Origin: Escherichia coli DSM 30083 = JCM 1649 = ATCC 11775
GTDB lineage: Bacteria > Pseudomonadota > Gammaproteobacteria > Enterobacterales > Enterobacteriaceae
DNA: 64,000 bases
Reading direction: 5' to 3'
Assembly (NCBI RefSeq): GCF_003697165.2
Contig: NZ_CP033092.2
Span: 3,348,001-3,412,000, forward strand
Below are positions 26,377-34,999 of this stretch, piece by piece. Each line of letters opens with the position of its first letter. Position 1 is the first letter of the stretch. Below the pieces are notes generated by a model. The model made no database searches and was not told the origin of the DNA. It worked only from the letters and a program-made list of their open reading frames with translations. A program made the position numbers and the translations under genes.

Positions 26377-27465
26377 ATGCGTAAGCAGTGGCTCGGGATC
26401 TGCATCGCGGCAGGAATGCTCGCGGCATGTACAAGCGATGATAGTCAGCAACAGACGGTAAGTGTACCGCAGCCTGCGGTATGTAACGGCCCCATAGTTG
26501 AAATTAGCGGGGCAGACCCGCGTTTCGAACCACTGAACGCGACGGCAAATCAGGATTACCAGCGCGACGGTAAAAGCTACAAAATCGTGCAGGATCCGTC
26601 TCGATTTAGCCAGGCGGGACTGGCGGCAATCTATGATGCCGAACCCGGCAGTAACCTGACGGCCTCTGGCGAAGCTTTCGATCCGACACAGTTGACGGCG
26701 GCCCATCCAACGCTTCCAATCCCCAGCTACGCCAGAATCACTAATCTGGCTAACGGGCGAATGATCGTGGTGCGCATTAATGATCGCGGCCCTTATGGCA
26801 ACGACCGCGTGATTTCGCTTTCTCGCGCGGCAGCTGACCGTCTTAACACGTCAAACAACACCAAAGTTCGTATCGATCCGATTATTGTCGCCCAGGATGG
26901 TTCGCTTTCTGGTCCTGGTATGGCTTGTACCACAGTCGCCAAACAGACTTACGCCCTGCCAGCACCTCCCGATTTAAGCGGTGGCGCGGGAACAAGTTCA
27001 GTGCCTGTCCCGCAGGGTGACATTCTTCCGGTCAGTAATTCGACGCTAAAAAGCGAAGATCCGACCGGCGCGCCGGTAACCAGCAGCGGTTTCCTCGGCG
27101 CACCAACGACCTTAGCGCCTGGTGTACTGGAAGGCAGCGAACCGACGCCTGCGCCACAGCCCGTTGTTACAGCTCCGTCGACAACGCCTGCAACCTCACC
27201 TGCAATGGTGACACCGCAAGCCGCCTCGCAAAGCGCCAGCGGCAACTTTATGGTGCAAGTCGGGGCCGTTAGCGATCAGGCTCGTGCGCAACAGTACCAA
27301 CAGCAACTGGGACAGAAGTTCGGCGTCCCCGGTCGCGTAACTCAAAATGGCGCGGTCTGGCGGATCCAGCTTGGCCCATTCGCCAGCAAAGCCGAAGCCA
27401 GTACCTTGCAGCAACGTTTGCAAACCGAAGCCCAATTACAGTCATTTATTACCACCGCGCAGTAG
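26377..27465 (+). CDS. rlpA: Septal ring lytic transglycosylase RlpA
   Basis: An outer-membrane lipoprotein that binds peptide-poor glycan strands at the septum. The 362-residue precursor has a lipobox ending at C18 (MLAAC), a double-psi beta-barrel domain (about 75-170, with RITNLANGRMIVVRINDRG), a Pro/Thr/Ser-rich linker and a C-terminal SPOR domain (about 285-360). In some relatives the barrel is a lytic transglycosylase; E. coli RlpA is thought to lack that activity. Confidence 0.95.
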   Translation: MRKQWLGICIAAGMLAACTSDDSQQQTVSVPQPAVCNGPIVEISGADPRFEPLNATANQDYQRDGKSYKIVQDPSRFSQAGLAAIYDAEPGSNLTASGEAFDPTQLTAAHPTLPIPSYARITNLANGRMIVVRINDRGPYGNDRVISLSRAAADRLNTSNNTKVRIDPIIVAQDGSLSGPGMACTTVAKQTYALPAPPDLSGGAGTSSVPVPQGDILPVSNSTLKSEDPTGAPVTSSGFLGAPTTLAPGVLEGSEPTPAPQPVVTAPSTTPATSPAMVTPQAASQSASGNFMVQVGAVSDQARAQQYQQQLGQKFGVPGRVTQNGAVWRIQLGPFASKAEASTLQQRLQTEAQLQSFITTAQ

Positions 27466-27551
27466 CGTAAAGCAGGCATCTGATGTGTCAATTTCTGTAA
27501 ATGACGTTAACAAAGTCACGCGGAAAGTCAGATGCCTGCCGGTAGTGCATT

Positions 27552-27560
27552 TGCTATAGT
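27552..27560 (+). promoter_or_regulatory. Extended -10 promoter candidate for dacA
   Basis: TGCTATAGT is an extended -10 element with the TGn motif; the -35 region is poor, as expected for this class. It lies 44 bases before the dacA start. Confidence 0.55.
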
Positions 27561-27604
27561 AGGGCACTTTTTTTAATTCCATCACGGATGTCGTAGTTCA
27601 GACC

Positions 27605-28816
27605 ATGAATACCATTTTTTCCGCTCGTATCATGAAGCGCCTGGCGCTCACCACGGCTCTTTGCACAGCCTTTATCTCTGCTGCACATGCCGATGACCTG
27701 AATATCAAAACCATGATCCCGGGTGTACCGCAGATCGACGCGGAGTCCTACATCCTGATTGACTATAACTCCGGCAAAGTACTCGCCGAACAGAACGCTG
27801 ATGTCCGCCGCGATCCTGCCAGCCTGACCAAAATGATGACCAGTTACGTTATCGGCCAGGCAATGAAAGCCGGTAAATTTAAAGAAACTGATTTAGTCAC
27901 TATCGGCAACGACGCATGGGCCACCGGTAACCCGGTGTTTAAAGGTTCTTCGCTGATGTTCCTCAAACCGGGCATGCAGGTTCCGGTTTCTCAGCTGATC
28001 CGCGGTATTAACCTGCAATCGGGTAACGATGCTTGTGTCGCCATGGCCGATTTTGCCGCTGGTAGCCAGGACGCTTTTGTTGGCTTGATGAACAGCTACG
28101 TTAACGCCCTGGGCCTGAAAAATACCCACTTCCAGACGGTACACGGTCTGGATGCTGATGGTCAGTACAGCTCCGCGCGAGATATGGCGCTGATCGGCCA
28201 GGCGTTGATCCGTGACGTACCGAATGAATACTCGATCTATAAAGAAAAAGAATTTACGTTTAACGGTATTCGCCAGCTGAACCGTAACGGCCTGTTATGG
28301 GATAACAGCCTGAATGTCGACGGCATCAAAACCGGACACACTGACAAAGCAGGTTACAACCTTGTTGCTTCTGCGACTGAAGGCCAGATGCGCTTGATCT
28401 CTGCGGTGATGGGCGGACGTACTTTTAAAGGCCGTGAAGCCGAAAGTAAAAAATTGCTAACCTGGGGCTTCCGTTTCTTCGAAACCGTTAACCCACTGAA
28501 AGTAGGTAAAGAGTTCGCCTCTGAACCGGTTTGGTTTGGTGATTCTGATCGCGCTTCGTTAGGGGTTGATAAAGACGTGTACCTGACCATTCCGCGTGGT
28601 CGCATGAAAGATCTGAAAGCCAGCTATGTGCTGAACAGCAGTGAATTGCATGCGCCGCTGCAAAAGAATCAGGTCGTCGGTACTATCAACTTCCAGCTTG
28701 ATGGCAAAACGATCGAACAACGCCCGCTGGTTGTGCTGCAAGAAATCCCGGAAGGTAACTTCTTCGGCAAAATCATTGATTACATTAAATTAATGTTCCA
28801 TCACTGGTTTGGTTAA
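27605..28816 (+). CDS. dacA: D-alanyl-D-alanine carboxypeptidase DacA (PBP5)
   Basis: The main DD-carboxypeptidase that trims terminal D-Ala from peptidoglycan pentapeptides and keeps cell shape regular. The 403-residue precursor has a 29-residue signal peptide (ending SAAHA), active-site S73 and K76 in SLTK, the SGN triad, and KTG in GIKTGHTD. The C-terminal amphipathic helix (last ~18 residues, [14 protein letters not shown]) anchors it to the outer face of the inner membrane. Own promoter and terminator. Confidence 0.98.
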
Positions 28817-28871
28817 AAATTGAACACTTGAAAGTGTAATTTCCGTCCCCATATACTAAGCATCAGTAAAA

Positions 28872-28900
28872 AACTCCCGCCTTCTGGCGGGAGTTGCTAT
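28872..28900 (+). terminator. dacA terminator
   Basis: A perfect 10-bp stem AACTCCCGCC/GGCGGGAGTT (28872-28881 with 28886-28895) with a 4-base loop; the tail is only moderately T-rich. Confidence 0.8.
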
Positions 28901-28925
28901 TTAATTACGTTACGCCGGAGCTGAC

Positions 28926-29189
28926 ATGAAAACCAAACTTAACGAACTGCTTGAATTCCCTACTCCTTTTACTTACAAAGTTATGGGGCAGGCGTTACCT
29001 GAGCTGGTTGATCAGGTGGTTGAAGTGGTACAGCGCCATGCGCCAGGTGACTACACCCCAACGGTAAAACCAAGCAGCAAAGGCAACTACCACTCGGTAT
29101 CTATCACTATCAACGCCACTCATATCGAGCAGGTTGAAACACTGTATGAAGAACTGGGCAAAATCGATATTGTCCGCATGGTTCTGTAA
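28926..29189 (+). CDS. ybeD: DUF493 family protein YbeD
   Basis: An 87-residue cytoplasmic protein with a ferredoxin-like ACT-type fold, conserved across gammaproteobacteria next to dacA or lipB. Its biochemical role is not established. RBS CCGGAG precedes the ATG by 6 bases. It lies between the dacA terminator and lipB; the frequent pairing with lipB suggests a link to lipoate metabolism, but that is inference. Confidence 0.93.
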
Positions 29190-29289
29190 CTCGCTTCTCC
29201 GTTACCCGGCTCCTGGTCGGGTAACTCCCCTCTCCTCGCTGTGATATACTTTTCCCCCACTTTTACTCATTCTCCACGGAGACGCCGTT

Positions 29290-29931
29290 TTGTATCAGGA
29301 TAAAATTCTTGTCCGCCAGCTCGGTCTTCAGCCTTACGAGCCAATCTCCCAGGCTATGCATGAATTCACCGATACCCGCGATGATAGTACCCTTGATGAA
29401 ATCTGGCTGGTCGAGCACTATCCGGTATTCACCCAAGGGCAGGCAGGAAAGGCGGAGCACATTTTAATGCCGGGTGATATTCCGGTGATCCAGAGCGATC
29501 GCGGTGGGCAGGTGACTTATCACGGGCCGGGGCAACAGGTGATGTATGTGTTGCTTAACCTGAAACGCCGTAAACTCGGTGTGCGTGAACTGGTGACCTT
29601 GCTTGAGCAAACAGTGGTGAATACCCTGGCTGAACTGGGTATAGAAGCGCATCCTCGGGCTGACGCGCCTGGTGTCTATGTCGGGGAAAAGAAAATTTGC
29701 TCACTGGGTTTACGTATTCGACGCGGTTGTTCATTCCACGGTCTGGCATTAAACGTCAATATGGATCTTTCACCATTTTTACGTATTAATCCTTGTGGGT
29801 ATGCAGGAATGGAAATGGCTAAAATATCACAATGGAAACCCGAAGCGACAACTAATAATATTGCACCACGTTTACTGGAAAATATTTTAGCGCTACTAAA
29901 CAATCCTGACTTCGAATATATTACCGCTTAA
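29290..29931 (+). CDS. lipB: Octanoyl-[ACP]:protein N-octanoyltransferase
   Basis: Moves octanoate from acyl carrier protein to lipoyl domains, the first step of lipoate assembly; LipA then inserts sulfur. The 213-residue product starts with TTG and contains [12 protein letters not shown] and the catalytic pair K135 (EKKICSLG) and C169 (INPCGYAG). The gene order lipB-ybeF-lipA is kept although ybeF is wrecked. Confidence 0.97.
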
Positions 29932-30190
29932 TTCCATACATCAATGGCCCAATTTACACTGGGTCATTACTCATAATACCTGCTAATGCTTTACATCTCC
30001 TTCGCGTTTGTATATTTTCTTTATCACTTGCAGAAATGCGATGCTACGCCTTGCTCCGTAGCCCACCTAATTGATTAACTCATTGAAATAATTGACCATG
30101 GTGAGCAAAAGCGTTCCGTCCCAATTAGACATAAGATTATTGTAATTTTTATAAATATTATTTTTCCATGAATAAAATTTGAGTAAGTGC
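29932..30190. other. Intergenic region after lipB
   Basis: About 260 AT-rich bases with a weak inverted repeat after the lipB stop (CAATGGCCCAATTTACACTGG). No gene is apparent. The following 30543-30750 segment carries the lipA leader and presumably its promoter, without clear consensus hexamers. Confidence 0.4.
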
Positions 30191-30542
30191 GTGGATAGTA
30201 ATAATCAAATTGAACCCTGTTTAAGTAGAAAATCGTCAGAAGGTAAACCACAAATATTTACAACCTTACGAAATATTGATCTTACTCTTCTGACTATTTT
30301 GAAGTTGCATATGTCCATAAAGGAATCGTTAATGCAGCGAAAGTGCTTAATCTGCCCCCCTCGGTCGGAGCCCTGGTCCTTCCTGTCATCTATCGGGCGA
30401 TTAAAACTCACTATCCACAGCTTTTACTGCGCAACCCGCCCATCGGCGGCGCGGAAAACCAACTCAGTCAGTTTCAAACCGATCTCATCACCGATAACAT
30501 GTTTTGCACAGGACCATAGATGTTATCCGTAATGCATTTTGA
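30191..30542 (+). pseudogene. ybeF: Remnant of LysR-type regulator YbeF
   Basis: The region between lipB and lipA where K-12 carries a LysR regulator of about 317 residues. The GTG at 30191 opens MDSNNQIEPCLSRKSSEG and continues into the start of a LysR helix-turn-helix (IDLTLLTI). A missing T in the run at 30297-30300 shifts the frame; the right frame then reads FEVAYVHKGIVNAAKVLNL. After 30352 the sequence jumps, probably by a large in-frame deletion, to PSVGALVLPVIYRAIK in the effector domain, reaches NMFCT, and after a second jump near 30510 ends with DVIRNAF and TGA at 30540. The recognition helix and most of the effector domain are gone. Nonfunctional as a regulator. Confidence 0.82.
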
Positions 30543-30750
30543 AAAAGTATTGTTACAGCCAGATCACAGCGCAGAACGATAAAATGGCACAATCCAACAA
30601 CAATTTTACATTTTCGCGACCGCTTTGGCTGCTTTCAGGTCCGTTTCAATGATATACTGCCAGTCGTTAATTCAAAAATAGTTGATAATTACAACAATCT
30701 ATTGAATTGAAACGCTTTCCTTCGTAATTCGCAACTGGAACACGCACGCT

Positions 30751-31716
30751 ATGAGTAAACCCATTGTGATGGAACGCGGTGTTAAATACCGCGATGCCGA
30801 TAAGATGGCCCTTATCCCGGTTAAAAACGTGGCAACAGAGCGCGAAGCCCTGCTGCGCAAGCCGGAATGGATGAAAATCAAGCTTCCAGCGGACTCTACA
30901 CGTATCCAGGGCATCAAAGCCGCAATGCGCAAAAATGGCCTGCATTCTGTCTGTGAGGAAGCCTCCTGCCCTAACCTGGCGGAATGCTTTAACCACGGCA
31001 CAGCAACGTTTATGATCCTCGGCGCTATTTGTACCCGCCGTTGCCCGTTCTGTGACGTTGCCCACGGTCGCCCGGTAGCTCCTGATGCCAATGAACCAGT
31101 GAAACTGGCGCAGACCATTGCCGATATGGCGCTGCGTTATGTGGTTATCACCTCCGTTGACCGTGATGACCTGCGCGATGGCGGTGCCCAGCACTTTGCG
31201 GATTGCATTACTGCCATTCGGGAAAAAAGCCCGCAAATCAAAATTGAAACTCTGGTGCCGGATTTCCGCGGTCGTATGGATCGTGCTCTGGATATTCTGA
31301 CCGCCACACCACCAGATGTGTTCAACCATAACCTGGAAAACGTACCGCGTATTTACCGTCAGGTACGGCCTGGTGCAGATTACAACTGGTCGCTGAAGCT
31401 GCTGGAACGCTTTAAAGAAGCGCATCCGGAAATCCCGACCAAGTCTGGTCTGATGGTGGGACTGGGTGAAACCAATGAAGAAATTATTGAGGTAATGCGC
31501 GACCTGCGCCGTCATGGTGTGACGATGCTAACGCTGGGGCAATATTTGCAGCCAAGCCGCCATCACCTGCCGGTTCAACGTTACGTTAGCCCGGATGAGT
31601 TCGACGAAATGAAAGCCGAAGCGCTGGCGATGGGCTTTACCCATGCTGCATGCGGTCCGTTTGTCCGCTCTTCTTACCACGCCGATTTGCAGGCGAAAGG
31701 GATGGAAGTTAAGTAA
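30751..31716 (+). CDS. lipA: Lipoyl synthase
   Basis: A radical SAM enzyme that inserts two sulfur atoms into protein-bound octanoyl groups. The 321 residues contain the auxiliary cluster cysteines C68, C73 and C79, the radical SAM motif CTRRCPFC (C94, C98, C101) and the C-terminal RSSYHA segment whose Ser ligates the auxiliary cluster. It follows the ybeF remnant and ends before a strong terminator. Confidence 0.98.
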
Positions 31717-31747
31717 TCCTGTAATAATTACTTACATCTGTCTGATA

Positions 31748-31775
31748 AAAAACCCGCTTTTTGAAGCGGGTTTTT
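31748..31775 (+). terminator. lipA terminator
   Basis: AACCCGCTT and its complement AAGCGGGTT around a short T-rich loop, flanked by A and T runs, so it can act in both directions. Confidence 0.88.
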
Positions 31776-31815
31776 GTATCGAACAAGATATTGAGGGAGC
31801 GTCCTGCTCGCCACG

Positions 31816-32019
31816 TCACTCTTTATGAGAGAGCTTTTCAGCCTGAAGATCAACGTCTGCGCCTTTTTTCGCCGCAGCATCGTCATCATTCATCGCCTTC
31901 TTGAACCCTTTAATGGCCGCTCCAAGGTCTCCGCCCAGCGTACGTAACTTCTTAGTCCCAAACAGCAGAACGACCAGCGCCGCAACTACCAGCAGTTTGG
32001 TAATACTAATCTCACCCAT
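31816..32019 (-). CDS. tatE: Twin-arginine translocase subunit TatE
   Basis: A 67-residue TatA paralogue of the Tat export machinery. One N-terminal membrane helix (MGEISITKLLVVAALVVLLF) is followed by the hinge FGTKKL and an amphipathic helix (GGDLGAAIKGFKKAM), then a charged tail. It stands alone away from the tatABC operon and is convergent with lipA. Confidence 0.95.
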   Translation of the reverse strand: MGEISITKLLVVAALVVLLFGTKKLRTLGGDLGAAIKGFKKAMNDDDAAAKKGADVDLQAEKLSHKE

Positions 32020-32147
32020 AGATACCTTCTTGACATATAACCGGCAACAGAACGCGCCTTAAAAACCAGAGAATATTAACGGTCATTCGACGCGCGCACA
32101 CAATAGCAATCTGTAACAAGGTGAATCAAGCGCCGAGTAAAAAAACA

Positions 32148-32942
32148 TCATAATAATTGCGGCGGCGCAAAGCGACGGTTGTTTAAGACGGGCAGTTGCG
32201 CGCGTACCTGACGCACACGTTCGGGCGTCACTTCCGCCATAATGAGTGCTGGCATTTCTGACGCTGCCGCAATGGTGACGCCAAAGGGATCTATAATCCG
32301 GCTTTGCCCGATATTTTTGTTCCCGCACTCCCCCGCCGCCACCATATAACAGGTGGTATCCAGCGCACGAGCGGCAAGCAACGTTGACCAGTGATGCTCT
32401 TTGAGCGGCCCACGAACCCAGGCGGCAGGAAGTACCAGGATTTCAGCTCCCTGTAATGCCTGTGCCAGCGCCAGCTCTGGAAAGCGTAAGTCATAACAGG
32501 TCATCAGACCGACCTTCATCCCTTCCACCTCCAGTAACGGAGCTATTTCATTACCGGCATCAACATGGCGTGATTCCTGAATGGCAAATGCATCATAGAG
32601 ATGCAGTTTGGCATAACGGGCGACGATGTTTCCTGCCTGTAGCGCCACCAGCATATTCCATGCGCGCCCCGGCGTTGAAGGAACATGAATCGTCAGAATT
32701 GTCGTCATCATGTTACGTTTACTTTCTCGCCGTAAACGTCCGAGGAATTCGCCTTCCAGCAGCTGTGCTGATTTAACCGATAGATCTGCATCATGATCAT
32801 CACGCGCCAGTAATGCTTCCGGCAGGACAAACAGCGAAACGTCGTTTTCCGCCGCCTGCGCCATCAACGAGCCACAAATCTCAGCGTTCTTTTCCCACAC
32901 AGATGTAACAGCAAACTGTCCTGCGGCAACCAGCATTGCCAC
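32148..32942 (-). CDS. ybeM: Full-length nitrilase-family amidase YbeM (deaminated glutathione amidase type)
   Basis: A C-N hydrolase of 264 residues with the complete catalytic triad: E42 in LPEALL, K112 in YAKLHLYDAF and C149 in MTCYDLRFPE. By homology to Nit1-type enzymes it should hydrolyse deaminated glutathione, a repair reaction for the side product of transaminases. In K-12 the locus is shortened to about 187 residues by recall; here it is intact. Two starts are possible, ATG 32942 and ATG 32936, with GGAGGAGG just upstream. It lies between tatE and crcB. Confidence 0.9.
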   Translation of the reverse strand: MAMLVAAGQFAVTSVWEKNAEICGSLMAQAAENDVSLFVLPEALLARDDHDADLSVKSAQLLEGEFLGRLRRESKRNMMTTILTIHVPSTPGRAWNMLVALQAGNIVARYAKLHLYDAFAIQESRHVDAGNEIAPLLEVEGMKVGLMTCYDLRFPELALAQALQGAEILVLPAAWVRGPLKEHHWSTLLAARALDTTCYMVAAGECGNKNIGQSRIIDPFGVTIAAASEMPALIMAEVTPERVRQVRAQLPVLNNRRFAPPQLL

Positions 32943-33031
32943 CTCCTCCTGTCAGAGTCGTAAAATTCGCCAACGGCGATTATTCGGCGTTACACTTATC
33001 ACTCATACAAATCAAATAGCAGGATTTTGCA

Positions 33032-33415
33032 GTGTTACAACTTCTTTTAGCAGTTTTTATAGGCGGTGGTACGGGAAGCGTGGCGAGATGGCTGTTAAGT
33101 ATGCGATTTAACCCGCTGCATCAGGCGATTCCGTTGGGGACGCTGGCAGCAAACCTGATTGGGGCATTCATCATAGGAATGGGATTCGCCTGGTTCAGCA
33201 GGATGACGAACATTGATCCAGTGTGGAAAGTATTAATCACCACCGGATTTTGTGGCGGTCTAACAACCTTCTCAACATTTTCGGCAGAAGTGGTGTTTTT
33301 GTTACAAGAGGGCCGCTTTGGCTGGGCGTTACTGAACGTTTTCGTCAATCTTTTGGGGTCTTTTGCCATGACCGCACTGGCTTTCTGGCTGTTTTCGGCC
33401 TCAACCGCACACTAA
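33032..33415 (+). CDS. crcB: Fluoride exporter CrcB (Fluc)
   Basis: A dual-topology fluoride channel that lets the ion escape from the cytoplasm. The 127 residues have four membrane helices, the GNL/N-region (LAANLIGAF) and the conserved phenylalanine box GLTTFSTFS. It starts with GTG 33032. I see no fluoride riboswitch in the 90 bases before it. It ends at a two-way terminator shared with cspE. Confidence 0.96.
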
Positions 33416-33423
33416 AAACCAAA

Positions 33424-33448
33424 AAAAACCCGCTGATTAAGCGGGTTT
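33424..33448. terminator. Two-way terminator between crcB and cspE
   Basis: A 10-bp stem AAAACCCGCT/AGCGGGTTTT with a 5-base loop; A and T runs on both sides suit both convergent genes. Confidence 0.9.
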
Positions 33449-33468
33449 TGAATTCTTGCTGACGTATC

Positions 33469-33678
33469 TTACAGAGCGATTACGTTTGCAGCAGAAGGGC
33501 CTTTGGCACCGTTAGTGATTTCGAACTCTACGCGCTGACCTTCAGCAAGAGTTTTAAAACCATTAGTCTGGATTGCAGAGAAGTGTACGAACACGTCTTT
33601 GCTGCCGTCTTCCGGAGTAATGAAACCGAATCCTTTGGACTCATTAAACCACTTAACGTTACCTTTAATCTTAGACAT
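33469..33678 (-). CDS. cspE: Cold-shock protein CspE
   Basis: A 69-residue RNA/ssDNA chaperone with antitermination activity, expressed at normal temperature. The cold-shock domain shows RNP1 (KGFGFI) and RNP2 (VFVHFS). The ATG at 33678 has AAGGTAA upstream; the frame stays open further up to 33762, but that part is the leader of the mRNA. Confidence 0.97.
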
Positions 33679-33852
33679 CAAAATTACCTTTACATGAAAA
33701 ATAGACACAAATGCTGTGTCGGTTACCAGTACACCAATTGTGGTACGCTTTGTCCAGTGCAACTTTACTAAAAAGTGATAAAAGTCGCGTTATTTTTGAT
33801 GTTAATTATTTTACTGGTTGATTTTAAAGGATTTACTAAAACTTCATTTGTC

Positions 33853-34413
33853 TCAAAACTGAAAGCGCATCCAGGCAAAGTACACATTGCCATTGTTGTA
33901 GGTACCCGGAATGTAGGTCATCTGAAACGTCGCGGGGCCATACCCCACAGAGGCCAATGGCAGTAGAACCGGAAGAGGGATGTAATTCCAGTTATCGCGC
34001 GCCGTTACGCCAGCGGTAAATCCCAGGCCTAAATGAAAATTTTCATCCGCCAGCGGTCGCCTGGTACTTTCCCATCCGTATCCGGCAATCGGTTCCCATT
34101 TGTTCCACGAGTCCTTAAATGCCATGGCATACAGGCCATGCCAGTTTCCTTTTTCATCCCAACGCGACTGACCAAAACCGCCGCCCCACGGTCGCTCGTT
34201 ATAGCGATCGGTTTTTTCTTTGTCGTAAGCAAAACGTGCATGCCAGGTGATGGCAGGAATATATAAATCATAATGTTCTGGCTGTTGCCAGGTTTGTGCA
34301 ATATTTTCTCTAAACGTTGTCATCCACTCATCAGCGTTAGCAAAAACTTTACCAACACTGATTAACTGAATAAAAACAAAGAAAAATATAGCGACATATT
34401 TACTCACGTTCAT
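33853..34413 (-). CDS. pagP: Lipid A palmitoyltransferase PagP
   Basis: An outer-membrane eight-stranded barrel that moves palmitate from phospholipid to lipid A, giving resistance to cationic peptides. The 186-residue precursor has a 25-residue signal peptide (ending KVFA-NADEW) and the catalytic residues H58, D101 and S102 in precursor numbering. Compared with K-12 as I recall it, residue 118 is Arg instead of Trp. PhoP/PhoQ controls the gene in E. coli; I could not locate a clear PhoP box in the upstream gap. Confidence 0.96.
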
Positions 34414-34896
34414 TTGTGACCATTAAACATTTATCAGAAATCTACTACTAACATAGCAAAGCTACAATTAACATAACCTCAATAGCCCCAACATGAAGAA
34501 TAATATGAATAGCTGCCCTATTTATTTCCGCTAGTTCAAGATAAATATTTCCGCGCATCGATTAAAGACGACGCATCGTTTTCTGCGATGGGAATAGTCA
34601 TAAAAGAAAAACCAAGTCGTTTCTGATAACAAAATACAACCGATAAAAATTACTTTATTTTTTAATAAGATATAAAAAATATCTTAACGAAAAATATATT
34701 ATGTATCGTCAACTCATGCTCATGGAAGATTATTTTTTGAGCACACAACCGCAGCTAACACCTTACAATTAACAAATTTGCATCAATCCACCATCAATTT
34801 ACACACATTATTATGTGATATTTGCCAACCGCTAAATATGCGTTTTGTTATCTACGCATAAAAACAGCAACTTCAATGTCTTAATGGCAGTTTTTC
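34414..34896. other. AT-rich intergenic region between pagP and dcuC
   Basis: Nearly 500 very AT-rich bases separate the divergent pagP and dcuC genes. It must contain both promoters. The composition suggests H-NS binding. No ORF or repeat of note; the FNR-like site is listed separately. Confidence 0.5.
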
Positions 34897-34910
34897 TTGA
34901 TTTTAATCAG
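34897..34910. promoter_or_regulatory. FNR-type operator upstream of dcuC
   Basis: TTGAT-TTTA-ATCAG matches the FNR consensus TTGAT-N4-ATCAA in 9 of 10 defined bases. It is 90 bases before the dcuC start. Anaerobic activation of dcuC by FNR is established in E. coli. Confidence 0.75.
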
Positions 34911-34999
34911 CATTCACCGCCAATTTATTGGGCATATTTTTTCCTTAACTTTTAGGAATTTTTTATTATTTACTTTGGGGCCTGGAGACAGGAAAAATT

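Noticed and set aside
30179..30532. 117-codon ORF as a novel small gene
   Set aside because: Its first third is the ybeF start in frame; the rest is ybeF read in the wrong frame after a one-base loss.
32943..33031. Fluoride riboswitch upstream of crcB
   Set aside because: The gap is under 90 bases and I see neither the conserved pseudoknot pattern nor a terminator; E. coli crcB is not known to have one.
33469..33762. 97-residue version of CspE
   Set aside because: The extension corresponds to the mRNA leader; the 69-residue form from ATG 33678 matches the family and has a ribosome site.
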